A stretch of 10,488 nucleotides of DNA from Dunaliella salina (Eukaryota; Chlorophyta; Chlorophyceae; Chlamydomonadales; Dunaliellaceae): NCBI GenBank assembly GCA_002284615.2, contig MU070191.1:121985-132472 (forward strand), read 5' to 3'. Position numbers and translations under genes: made by a program. Shown one piece after another: positions 1 to 7,109 of the stretch (position 1 is the stretch's first letter; each line of letters opens with the position of its first letter). A model generated the notes under the pieces. The model searched no databases. It saw nothing but the letters and a program-made list of their open reading frames with translations, and had not been told where the DNA came from.

Positions 1-392
1 CACCCCGCTTCAAGGGTAGGATTAAGCCATCCCGCACCAATTTGCACCCCCCCGAAAACCCCAGCACCCATTACGCAGCCCTTGGAAAAAGATACATGAT
101 GCGTATTGATCACGGGTCTATACGGTGTTTCATGCCTCACTTTGCAGTGTGCGTCTAGGATCTGGAGAGTAAAAATATCAGTAATGTCAGTAATCATTTG
201 CACTCTTTCAGTGCCATGGACTATCCTAATAATGAAGGCCATTTAGGCATGCCACTAACGTTGTTCCGACGCTTTTTATGCCTCTCATGTGTATGCTTGT
301 TTCCCAATCACGGAAGCCTCCAAAAGGATCATCACAGTCCTCCGGCGTCGGAGCCCAATTTGGAGGTGGTTTGGGTTTAGCTGCTTACTATA
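1..392. other. Unassigned DNA, no gene recognised
   Basis: Only short overlapping open frames occur here (the longest about 60 codons), and none resembles a known protein. No repeat family or RNA gene is visible. Composition is mixed and unremarkable up to the CA tract. Confidence 0.5.
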
Positions 393-394
393 TC

Positions 395-411
395 GCACGC
401 GCACGCACACA

Positions 412-487
<76 letters not shown>
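395..487. repeat. (CA)n microsatellite with alternating GC/CA flank
   Basis: A roughly 93-bp run of almost perfect purine-pyrimidine alternation. An irregular CG/CA segment (395-424) leads into an uninterrupted (CA)n of about 60 bp ending at 487. The open frames crossing it read only as alternating His-Thr on one strand or Cys-Val on the other, so they are repeat artefacts. Alternating CA/CG of this length is a classic Z-DNA-prone and length-polymorphic sequence. Confidence 0.97.
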
Positions 488-798
488 ATTTTAATTGCCG
501 CTGCACACATGGAAAAGCGCGCATGGGCTTTGTGTTAGGAAGGTTTCTGTATGGCATTGGCCGACCTTTTTTGTGTAGTGCACCGATGTGTAGCAATGTC
601 CTTGGTTCCTTTGCTTCTTCCATTCTGCCTCCAGGTTGTTTCCTTTGCCATCGTCAACATTTCCTTCATTTTCTTTAGCAGCTCCTTAGGTGCTCACCTT
701 GCTAATCTCTCAAACAAAATCCGTTCCTCATTGTTGCGCAACTCCAGGGGGAAGTGTTGATGGGATTTATAGACAAGTCAAGGAAGAGCTTCCTCAAC
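488..798. other. Unassigned DNA, no gene recognised
   Basis: Pyrimidine-rich DNA (for example 600-700) with short open frames. One plus-strand frame (551-760) is hydrophobic, but that follows from its T-rich composition. Nothing here is recognisable. Confidence 0.45.
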
Positions 799-1070
799 CC
801 CGCGAGCAAGCTGGAGCCGCGTTTGTCGCGTGCCACTGTCGAGGCACTGGTGACCACAGCTTGGTCATAGTCATGCATGGAACTTGCAACACTCTCTGAT
901 CCTGTTCCACGTTTGTCTCGTGCCACTGTCCAGGCACTGGTCACCACCGCGTGGTCATAGTCTGCATGGAACTTTTGTCTCGTGCCACTGTCAAGGCACT
1001 GGTTACCTCTGCGTGGTCATAGCCTGCATGCATAGTCTGCATACAAACGCGGCTCCAGCCTGCTCGCGGG
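799..1070. repeat. 28-bp inverted repeat bracketing minisatellite units
   Basis: The arm at 799-826 (beginning CCCGCGAGCAAGCTGGAG) recurs as its reverse complement at 1043-1070 with 27 of 28 positions matching. The arms are 216 bp apart and enclose most of the first minisatellite. No target-site duplication or transposase is visible. The arms could be MITE ends or the product of an inverted duplication inside the satellite. Confidence 0.75.
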
Positions 1071-1118
1071 AGCCGCATTTGTCTTGTGCCACTGTTGAGG
1101 CACTGGTTACCACAGCTT
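821..1118 (+). repeat. Minisatellite A, four irregular units (62-104 bp)
   Basis: A unit core 'gtttgtctcgtgccactgt', then 'ggcactggt', then 'tggtcatag' and 'tgcatgga', starts at about 821, 911, 973 and 1077. Spacing is irregular (90, 62, 104 bp). The 'ggtcatag..tgcatgg' module is shared with the 84-bp minisatellite immediately downstream, so the two arrays probably arose from the same parent sequence. Confidence 0.85.
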
Positions 1119-1463
1119 GGTCATAGCCTGCATGGACCTTGCAACACTCTCTGATCCTGTACAGCTTTGTCGTAATGTGCATGGAACTTGCAACACTCTG
1201 ATCCTCTCAGTGGTCATGGTCTGCATGGAACTATGACAACCTGACAGCTCCGTCGTAATCTGCATGGAACTGCATCACCCTGGTCCTGACAGCTTGGTCA
1301 TAGTCTGCATGGAACTACGACAACCTGACAGCTTCATCATGATCTGCATGGAACTGCATCACCCTGATCATGACAGCTTGGTCATAGTCTGCATGGAACT
1401 ACGACAACCTGACAGCTTCATCATGATCTGCATGGAACTGCATCACCCTGATCCTGTACAGCG
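1119..1463 (+). repeat. Minisatellite B, 84-bp unit
   Basis: Units beginning 'ggtcatag' start at 1119, 1212, 1296 and 1380, giving one 93-bp step and then two exact 84-bp steps. Each 84-bp unit is itself two related halves (39 and 45 bp) sharing 'tctgcatggaact'. Because 84 is a multiple of three, one plus-strand frame stays open through the array, reading alternating 'CMELRQPDSFIMI' and 'CMELHHPDHDSLVIV' modules. The last two units are nearly identical, which points to recent amplification. Confidence 0.93.
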
Positions 1464-1748
1464 TAACCATCTCCAGAGTGGGCTACATTACTCCCTTAAT
1501 GCATGTAAGTCTTTTTGCACCGTCAACCCCGTTGCAGAAGCAGTCAGCCATATATTATGTTTTGTTAGCATTTTTGGATCTCCTGGACATGTAGTACGAG
1601 CTCTTGCTTCTTCCCACACCTGCACCAATGGCAATGTAGCTATTGATGACATTGGTGATCATTATGACACCGATGGCCTTGCCCTATTAGCTTTTGCTGG
1701 AATAAAGCTCTTGTTTGGAGACAAATTGGTTTCTTGCAATGACCTAAC
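1464..1748 (+). CDS. Possible exon or protein fragment, unrecognised
   Basis: The open frame that begins in the 84-bp array continues through unique sequence to a stop at 1750. From about 1530 its translation looks protein-like rather than repetitive (AEAVSHILCFVSIFGSPG, then AIDDIGDHYDTDGLALLAFA). A GTAAGT donor-like hexamer lies at 1505, a pyrimidine-rich stretch ending GTTGCAG at 1537, and a GTGAGG donor-like site at 1749. An exon of 1538-1748 is therefore conceivable. The 1505-1537 interval is only 33 bp, very short for an intron, and the frame is open with or without it. I do not recognise the family. It may be a host exon, a fragment of another mobile element, or a chance open frame. 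Confidence 0.25.
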
Positions 1749-1749
1749 G

Positions 1750-2339
1750 TGAGGTGCAAAGGCCTCCTTTACTTGGGCTTGTGCTTGGTGACTCTCTGGT
1801 TTCTGCTTGGCCTCTGGCCTGCGCATATTTTCCTTTCTTTTTTGCAAGGGCCTCACATGAAGAGCAGGGCAGCGCATCTCACGCAAGCACCCTCATCTTT
1901 TAGGCTGTGGGCACCTTTGTCAAGGACCTGTGTGTATCGTGTTCTGCTTTTCTTGCAAGCCATGCTGACCCTCCTTTGTTACGTGCTTCATCTATGTTCA
2001 TATGGCTTGTTTGGTGTTGCTACACACCTCTTCAAGTTGCTAAAGAACAAAAGTATGAATGAAATCTATGATGTTATAATATCATAAGTGAGAGAACAGA
2101 AACTCCCGACGCTGCAGTGGCCACCCTGTGCCTGCTCTTTGCCTCTTTGGCTTTGTGGTGCACCTGATAGCAACTTCCATACCTTACTCTGGTGCAACAA
2201 CCCCCACATAGATGGAAGAGTGTAAATTTTCATGGTAAATTTTCATCATCAAGCACTAAGCATTTGTGGTGAAGCAACCAGCAAAGGAGACCCTGGACCC
2301 TACGTTGTTACAACGAGTGCATTCAATACAGGATTACAG
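1750..2339. other. Unassigned DNA; T-rich, intron-like or LINE 3' flank
   Basis: Plus-strand DNA here is T-rich with several long pyrimidine runs (1795-1850, 1925-1985). The 112-codon frame at 1749-2087 is Leu/Phe-rich as expected from that composition and matches nothing I know. The last part (2230-2340) lies just beyond the C-terminus of the minus-strand LINE and may be its 3' untranslated region. No clear homopolymer tail is seen. Confidence 0.4.
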
Positions 2340-2995
2340 GAAGAAGAAGGCCTCCAGCCAAAACGACTGACTGCTAGCCTGTTCGTAACAAAGAGGAAGT
2401 TCATGAAGAAGATGATAAAGCTTGTTCTTGTCCTGATTCAAAAACAGAGCGCATATGAAAAGACTGTACGGTGAAAGGTAGGCATGTACGGAGCCATCTG
2501 AAAAGAAAGATGCAGTAAAGAGAGGGGGGAACCATGGAACCAAGAAGCATACTTGCAGCGGAGAGAGCATGCATGAGGATGAGTACACCCGAAAAAAAAT
2601 ATGTTGTTCATCCTGGATATCATCTTGGGCATTGCAAAGATCACATGTGGGGAAATAGAGTTGTCCCACGATGCTTGCTCCACTTTCAAAGCATGGACAC
2701 AAAGTCTGAAACGAGCTAAACTCCGAACAATGTGCTTAGGGAGATCCAAGTAAAAGTGTTTGGGCACAACGTAAGGAGAGTAAATGACATGATGTGCACT
2801 CTTGGTTGGATTGAATTGCACTCCAGTGATGATAGGTGAACTTTTTGCTGTTGAGCTCTCGTGGATGATAAGGGAATTGTCTCCAGTAAGTGAGATGACG
2901 AGACCTGAGATCCACAATCAGTACACTCAAATCCACAGGGTTGGCAGAGCGTATTTTCTGCTGGTGTACATGCGCATGATGTAAGCCATTCATGG
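2340..2995 (-). pseudogene. LINE ORF2 C-terminal fragment (copy II) with zinc knuckle
   Basis: Read on the minus strand, this is the post-RT end of an APE-type LINE protein in at least three frames. In order: a linker (near 2940-2860, 'DLRSRHLTYWRQFPYHP'), a basic helix-like block ('KHIVRSLARFRLCVHALKVE', about 2740-2681), a zinc knuckle at 2645-2585 (CDLC, then DEQH, then a Cys four residues after the His), the stretch 'CTHPHACSLRCKYAS', and a C-terminal tail ('QDKNKLYHLLHEL' to 'SQSFWLEAF', ending near 2347). The knuckle is split by a frameshift at an 8-T run (minus strand). Removing one T would give C-x2-C-x10-H-x4-C. Such knuckles in LINE ORF2 proteins are thought to bind the template RNA or target DNA. 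The copy is non-functional and 5' truncated. Confidence 0.75.
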
Positions 2996-3035
2996 CAGTG
3001 AAAATTTGAGCAGTCCAAGAAGAGGGGTTCCTGTA

Positions 3036-3062
3036 GGTTTACAAGGTTTACAAGGTTTTCAA
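3036..3062 (-). repeat. LINE 3' tail, 9-bp tandem repeat
   Basis: Three 9-bp units 'ggtttacaa' (3036, 3045, 3054; the third reads ggttttcaa). On the minus strand they read CCTTGTAAA repeats directly after the C-terminus of copy I. Many LINEs end in a short tandem repeat instead of poly(A). A related sequence (ccttgtaaccttaacc) ends the tiny LINE insertion at 9162-9216, which supports reading this as a family-specific tail. Confidence 0.6.
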
Positions 3063-3650
3063 AGGAACATAACCTTCAATCAAATAGTTTGGCTGCTCGG
3101 TGTGTTGAAAGAAATCCACGAGTTTGGAGATAAAACAATAAGCCTCAGTATCTTGCATTTGGAAAAATCGACATGCGTCCTCAGAACAGGCATCAGATAA
3201 ATAGAAAGAGCCTACACAATTCAACACCACTCTGCGTGCAGGAATGCAGCAAAAAGATGTGCATATTATCTTCTAAGACAACAGAGGAAGTTGCCAGAGC
3301 AGAGGAAGACAGCATGTTTTTCATCTTGCGATTGTTCTGAAGTACATAAATCATATTGAGGTGCATGTCCATGTCAATGAGGAGTTTTAACTCGAAGTTT
3401 GTGGGCGTGCAATCGGAAGCAAGCAATGTTTCTCTGCATATGCCTACCCAAGTCCAGATACCTACTAGGTAGGAGTATGGAGAGGTTTGCCAAAAGCAGA
3501 ATTATGCCTGAAGGGAAGTGCTATCCAATCGTGGTACTTGGTTAACTTGTTCAATTGACCATCATGTTCAGCCAGATCCTCAGTTGGCCACACACATCCT
3601 ATGCCTCTTCCGTTAATAAACCACACATATTTCATCCCAATAGGTTGGCA
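3048..3650 (-). pseudogene. LINE ORF2 C-terminal fragment (copy I) with zinc knuckle
   Basis: Minus-strand reading gives, in order, 'NKLTKYHDWIALPFRHNSAF' (near 3560-3490), 'MQRNIACFRLHAHKLRVK' (about 3440-3385), a zinc knuckle at 3355-3299, and a C-terminal end 'QMQDTEAYCFISKLVDFF' (about 3160-3100), with frame changes between blocks. The knuckle reads YDLC..DEKHAVFLC: the expected first Cys is Tyr (TAT for TGT), so the site has lost a ligand. The order of blocks equals that of copy II, so this is a second, diverged LINE 3' end in the same orientation. The start of the fragment near 3650 abuts the plus-strand RNase H element. Confidence 0.72.
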
Positions 3651-3662
3651 TGAATAAACGCA

Positions 3663-4592
3663 TTGCCACAGTGCGTTCCTACCCTCGCCTCTGTCACAAC
3701 CTTGGGACATAACCTCGTGAAAAACTTGGTTACAGTGCCCCTCGATCCTGCCCTTACCAAGAGATACCTACCTAAGCATACTTGGGACTTTTGTATCTTT
3801 GCTGTTTGGAACACTGTAGCACAAGTACATCTCAACAACCAGAACAAAGACTGGCTACAGAGCCTAGCAGGAGATCTGAAAGAAGCCACAGAGTGGACAC
3901 TGGAGAATGTCCGCAGCCACCCTATCCTAAATCCCATGCATGCTCACATGCCAAAATTCAAACTAGAGCGCCTCCCATATGACAAACAACACGTCTCCAA
4001 GCAGCCCAGTTATTCACACATGAGTATCCAAGGTACAGACTTGGTGCTCAGCCAATCCAGTACTCTCCTAACTCTCAAAGTTGCTGACTGGAGGACATGG
4101 GCATACACAGATGGCAGCTGCCTTGTCCAGAACGGCAAGCAAGAAATCAGGTCAGGCGTCTGCTGCCCACTTACCGACAGCAAGAACTTAGTAGAACGAC
4201 ATGGCGCTGGGATTCCTAACACCATAACTAGAGCTGAATTGGCAGCAATTGCTGCTGTTTTCATTACCAAACATGCAAACATTGCATCAGACAGCCTCAC
4301 CTCTCCCAAACAAATACATAAACACCTTCTTAACCCTGAGAAACATATGAGGCATATCCAAGGAGACGTCCCTAAAATGGTTTCATCTCTCAATAGCGAC
4401 TCTCATACCAAAATTCAACTTTACCAAGTTCAGGCTCGTGCTGGCATCGCTGGAAATGAATGTGCTGATGCTAATGCAAAATGTCAGGCAAATCAAGCCA
4501 CCAACTGCATGGCAGACACTGAGGTTCCCGGTGCAGCTCCTGGCGGAAATCCATCTACACATGTTTATTTGGCTAGCCAAAGGAGGAAATAG
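3663..4592 (+). pseudogene. LINE-encoded RNase H region (degenerate ORF)
   Basis: A 309-codon frame. Residues 1 to about 145 are a post-RT linker, and residues 146-275 form an RNase H fold. The acidic residues of RNase H are visible: Asp in YTDGS (codon 4110-4112), Glu in TRAELAAI (4236-4238), Asp in ASDS (4290-4292), and Asp in AGIAGNECAD (4467-4469). The loop residue before AGIAGNE, usually His in this family (HAGI), is Arg (CGT, 4437-4439). RNase H degrades the RNA strand of RNA:DNA hybrids, here during LINE reverse transcription. The ATG at 3663 is only the first in frame, since the true protein would begin far upstream with RT. The real frame is lost near 4563, where coding similarity moves to another frame ('WLAK'), so the stop at 4590 is secondary. 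Confidence 0.8.
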
Positions 4593-4978
4593 TGCTTGCC
4601 GCAGGTACATCTACAGGTCCACCACCTGCCCCCAAACTCACTTACATCCCTTATCTTCTATATGCTCTCATTTCCACATGCATACTAAACATAAACTTGG
4701 TTATGCCAATGCCAAAACAGGTTACTAATCTTATTATCAAAACTTATTATTGCATGTCTACAAAAAGTCAGCAATGCCTTTAGAAATATGCCCAACATTT
4801 CTGTACCCATGAAGCGTATCATCCTGCAGTATTGCACAGGCAACCTCTACAATCAAAAATGTGCGGTCCGTTTTAAAAGGTCTACTGACCCAACGTGCCC
4901 TCTCCCAGGCTGCCATCAATTGGACAGTGCACTCCACATGCCCTCAAGCTGTCAGAACCATATCATCTCCACATGAAA
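4563..4978 (+). pseudogene. LINE post-RNase H segment with CCHC zinc knuckle
   Basis: Continuation of the RNase H element through several frameshifts: 'AGTSTGPPPAPKLTYIP' (from about 4600), 'HKLGYANAKTGY' (about 4690-4725), then one clean frame from about 4788 reading 'MPNISVPMKRIIL', 'NQKCAVRFKRS' and the knuckle at 4896-4952. The knuckle is CPLPGC-HQLDSAL-H-MPSS-C, i.e. C-x4-C-x7-H-x4-C, with all four ligands present. A knuckle of this form just ahead of a restriction-like endonuclease is typical of R2-, CRE- and Dualen-type LINEs. The frame stops at about 4976 (TGA), after which coding similarity weakens until about 5190. Confidence 0.75.
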
Positions 4979-5186
4979 ACTGAAAGACATAACATGGCAG
5001 GCAGAATGATTACGAAAGCACTCAGCAAAAGCCCAGTGGGAGCAGGCATAGTCTATACATAGGAACTTCCTTCTTGAAGCGATTCCAAATTTGCACAACA
5101 CAACCTCCAACTCCCTGCACATGCCTCAAACAGAAATATAACAAAGTACTTCCTCCCTTGTCACCTTCCAAAAAGGAAAAGACTTG

Positions 5187-5753
5187 AGTCGACCAGATGC
5201 TATTTTGATCACCCCTTATAATGCCAAGCCTACTTGTAACAGTGTTTCTCCTATCCATTCACATCACGCTTTGCGCATGTCTAACGGAGGACCACACAAT
5301 TAGATGCGTGCGGCAACCCCATGAACTTCATGCAAAAGATTGCCATGTGCACCTAATAGAAATTAAGTTCTGTAAAGACACAATGCCAAAGCATCAGTTT
5401 ATGCAGCTAAGCAGCAGCATGCAGACCTCTGCAATTTTAAAAGCGCTAAAGCTAAAACAATTCACCTTATTCTCCTGGGTGTTGGTGGAACTATTTATAC
5501 TGAGCACACCCAGGAGCAATTTAAACAACTAGGACTGGATCATCAACGCGCCACTAAGCTTGCTCAACGACTTCATGCCCATTCTGTCCAATATGCCCAC
5601 AAACTTGTTTCCACACGTCGCACTATCGAAAAGAATAGTACTTCCCACTGCCAGGTTATAAAGCCAGATGCTTCTAGTAACCCTCAGATCCTCATGAGCA
5701 TGTCTTGTGTCATATCTTGCCGTAAAGGGGACTCATGGCTCTTTATGAGCTAA
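5187..5753 (+). pseudogene. Candidate LINE restriction-like endonuclease (PD-(D/E)XK) C-terminus
   Basis: At 5190 one frame reads RPDAILITPYNA. At 5344 a second frame reads HVHLIEIKFCKD. A third frame is open from 5376 to the TAA at 5751, reading 'QQHADLCNFKSAKAK', 'LILLGVGGTIYTEHT' and 'LAQRLHAHSVQYAHKL'. RPD plus EIK fits the PD-(D/E)XK pattern of restriction-like endonucleases (REL), which nick the target site in some LINEs. The spacing of about 54 codons between Asp (5196) and Glu (5359) is longer than in compact family members, so the nuclease call is an inference. Order after RNase H and CCHC matches the Dualen/RandI type. Two frameshifts show it is dead. The 125-codon last frame lacks an early ATG. 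Confidence 0.6.
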
Positions 5754-5805
5754 TGCGTCTCCTCTTCCTAAATTGATGTAGGGGGAGTTTCTCTGCATAC
5801 GTAGT

Positions 5806-5901
5806 TTTTTGGCAAAGCCCCATTCATGGGGCGTGAGTCCCTAGGTTTGCCTGTTTTTGGCGAAGCCCCATTCATGGGGCGTGAGCCCCTAGGTTTGCCT
5901 G
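5806..5901 (+). repeat. 48-bp tandem duplication with internal hairpin
   Basis: Two adjacent 48-bp copies (5806-5853, 5854-5901) differ at only two positions. Each contains GCCCCATTCATGGGGC, a 7-bp perfect stem with a 2-nt loop. The array lies about 50 bp after the end of the LINE coding remnant and may belong to its 3' untranslated region. Confidence 0.95.
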
Positions 5902-5967
5902 TTTCCTGGTAAAGTTCACACCTGGCCACCCAGGTCCTCCCAGCACACCCCACGCCCTGAAACCTGA

Positions 5968-6298
5968 CATGCAGGCCAAGCATCTCTAATAGCGTTCTTC
6001 AGCCAGCACTGCGGTGTCAAGTAAGTGTGAGAGGCCATGGGCAAAGTGCTCTAAAACCTCTCTGTCTGGTAGCTGAGCAGAAGGTGGCAAGCATGGCTCG
6101 CACAGCGCAACTTCCGCCATGGCACTTGGCATGCAGGCCAAGCAAACTACTTTGGTCAGCAATATGATTTCAGGGGGGCAGATGGGGCCATGAAAAAAGT
6201 GTTCTGAAACTGCTCTGTTTGAGAAGCCACGCTGAAGGTGGTCGGCGTGGCTCGCCCAGCGCACCCCCCGCTGTGGCGATTAACATGCAGTCCAAGCA
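5968..6298. repeat. Degenerate ~154-162-bp tandem repeat, about 2.2 copies
   Basis: The block 'catgcaggccaagca' starts at 5968, 6130 and 6284. Between these, 'aagtgctctaaaac' (6044) matches 'aagtgttctgaaac' (6197), and 'gaaggtggcaagcatggctcg' matches a block about 155 bp further on. Minus-strand frames across each unit read related peptides (LACMPSAMAEVALCEP and LDCMLIATAGGALGEP), so the unit might derive from coding sequence, but I do not recognise it. Confidence 0.7.
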
Positions 6299-6483
6299 AA
6301 AAAGTTGTTTGAAGAAAACGAGGTTGTTTGGCGGGGCGGTGCAGCAGGACTGGAGAGGTACTCGCACAGGTGTTCGCTCATGCGATGTGGAGCAGCAACC
6401 CTGCCCTGTTGTCTGGACGGAGGGGCCTCTGGAGCACAGCCTGCTGTTGACTGTTTAAGGGGTGCAGGTGTGCAAGGCCTTGA

Positions 6484-6930
6484 TTGCCCATGCAAGAACA
6501 GCAAGCACACTCAACTGTGCATGCATGCATAAACAAGGCATGCACGACTGCAGGAAGTTATACTGAGGACTTGTGTCTCCGGTGTGCATGGCCTGCCTGG
6601 TCCAGGTCCAGGAATGGTGGGCAAAACAGGGTCACGCTGCGTAGCTCACAAGCACAGCATGCAGCTGTGCCCACAGCCATGCTTGCATTAATCCATGCAG
6701 CAATGCAAACAGCCATGCACGCGGTGATTCATGCAATGATGGGTGCGGTAATGCGCGCAGCAACATGCAAAGCCATGCATGCAGGAATGCATGCTGCAGT
6801 GCACGTAGCAATGCTCGTTGTTGGTAAAGCAGCCACACTTGCACATGAATCATGGCATGTTCAAGTCCTGTCACAGGTGTTGTGTCTCTTGCAAGTCAAG
6901 GGAGTTGTGACTAACATCATCAGTCAGTGA
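6484..6930 (+). CDS. Open frame across a 12-bp minisatellite, doubtful gene
   Basis: A 148-codon frame whose middle third is a four-residue repeat (roughly Met/Ile-His-Ala-Ala/Val). The frame stays open because the repeat period is 12 bp and the unit has no stop in this frame. The flanks ('KACTTAGSYTEDLCLRCAWP' before, 'VQVLSQVLCLLQVKGVV' after) are unrecognised. A coding origin is possible because the units drift mostly within register, but a minisatellite alone would give the same picture. Confidence 0.15.
   Translation: MPMQEQQAHSTVHACINKACTTAGSYTEDLCLRCAWPAWSRSRNGGQNRVTLRSSQAQHAAVPTAMLALIHAAMQTAMHAVIHAMMGAVMRAATCKAMHAGMHAAVHVAMLVVGKAATLAHESWHVQVLSQVLCLLQVKGVVTNIISQ
6655..6822 (+). repeat. 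12-bp minisatellite, 14 units in register
   Basis: From 6655 to 6822 the sequence splits into fourteen consecutive 12-mers resembling ATGCATGCAGCA (for example ATGCACGCGGTG, ATGCGCGCAGCA, ATGCATGCAGGA, ATGCATGCTGCA). Units differ by substitution but I need no insertion or deletion to keep the register. The unit contains the palindrome TGCATGCA, so both strands are GCATGC-rich. Confidence 0.88.
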
Positions 6931-6953
6931 GAGACTGGCTTTGCCAATCTTTC

Positions 6954-6971
6954 AGCGTCGCTTGCGACGCT
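6954..6971. other. Perfect 8-bp stem hairpin followed by pyrimidine tract
   Basis: AGCGTCGC-TT-GCGACGCT is a perfect inverted repeat, followed directly by a C/T-rich stretch to about 7005. It could fold in RNA as a strong stem-loop followed by a U-rich run. No transcript can be assigned, and the 8-bp GC-rich stem may be fortuitous. Confidence 0.5.
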
Positions 6972-7031
6972 TCTCCCACTTGTCTTTCCTTTTCTTTTCT
7001 TTCTGTGTAAACAAGTTGCGCCTATCCAATA

Positions 7032-7107
7032 TTGATTGATTAATCCTTCAAAGGCAGACATAAATTCTTATTGACTGATTAATCCTTCAAAGGCAGACTT
7101 AAATTCC
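7032..7107 (-). repeat. 39-bp tandem duplication inside LINE remnant
   Basis: Units 7032-7070 and 7071-7107 share 'gattaatccttcaaaggcag' with only a couple of differences. The 39-bp period is 13 codons. Minus-strand reading gives EFKSAFEGLIS and then EFMSAFEGLIN, so a short stretch of the LINE's post-RT region appears to have been duplicated in frame. Confidence 0.9.
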
Positions 7108-7109
7108 AA

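Noticed and set aside
278..678. Open frames of 86-129 codons on both strands across the CA tract
   Set aside because: Their length comes from the stop-free (CA)n repeat (His-Thr or Cys-Val runs), and the flanks show no protein motif.
821..1463. CRISPR-like array
   Set aside because: Repeat units are adjacent and variable with no unique uniform spacers, there are no cas genes, and the context is eukaryotic.
1749..2087. 112-codon hydrophobic plus-strand frame as a membrane protein
   Set aside because: Leu/Phe richness follows from T-rich DNA. There are no family motifs, and it overlaps a possible splice donor region.
3632..3937. Minus-strand frame opposite the RNase H linker, and similar frames at 4010-4610
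   Set aside because: Shadows of the plus-strand LINE coding sequence, with no recognisable motifs of their own.
6170..6532. Several 65-79-codon frames on both strands
   Set aside because: Short, overlapping and derived from the degenerate repeat. Nothing distinguishes a real gene.
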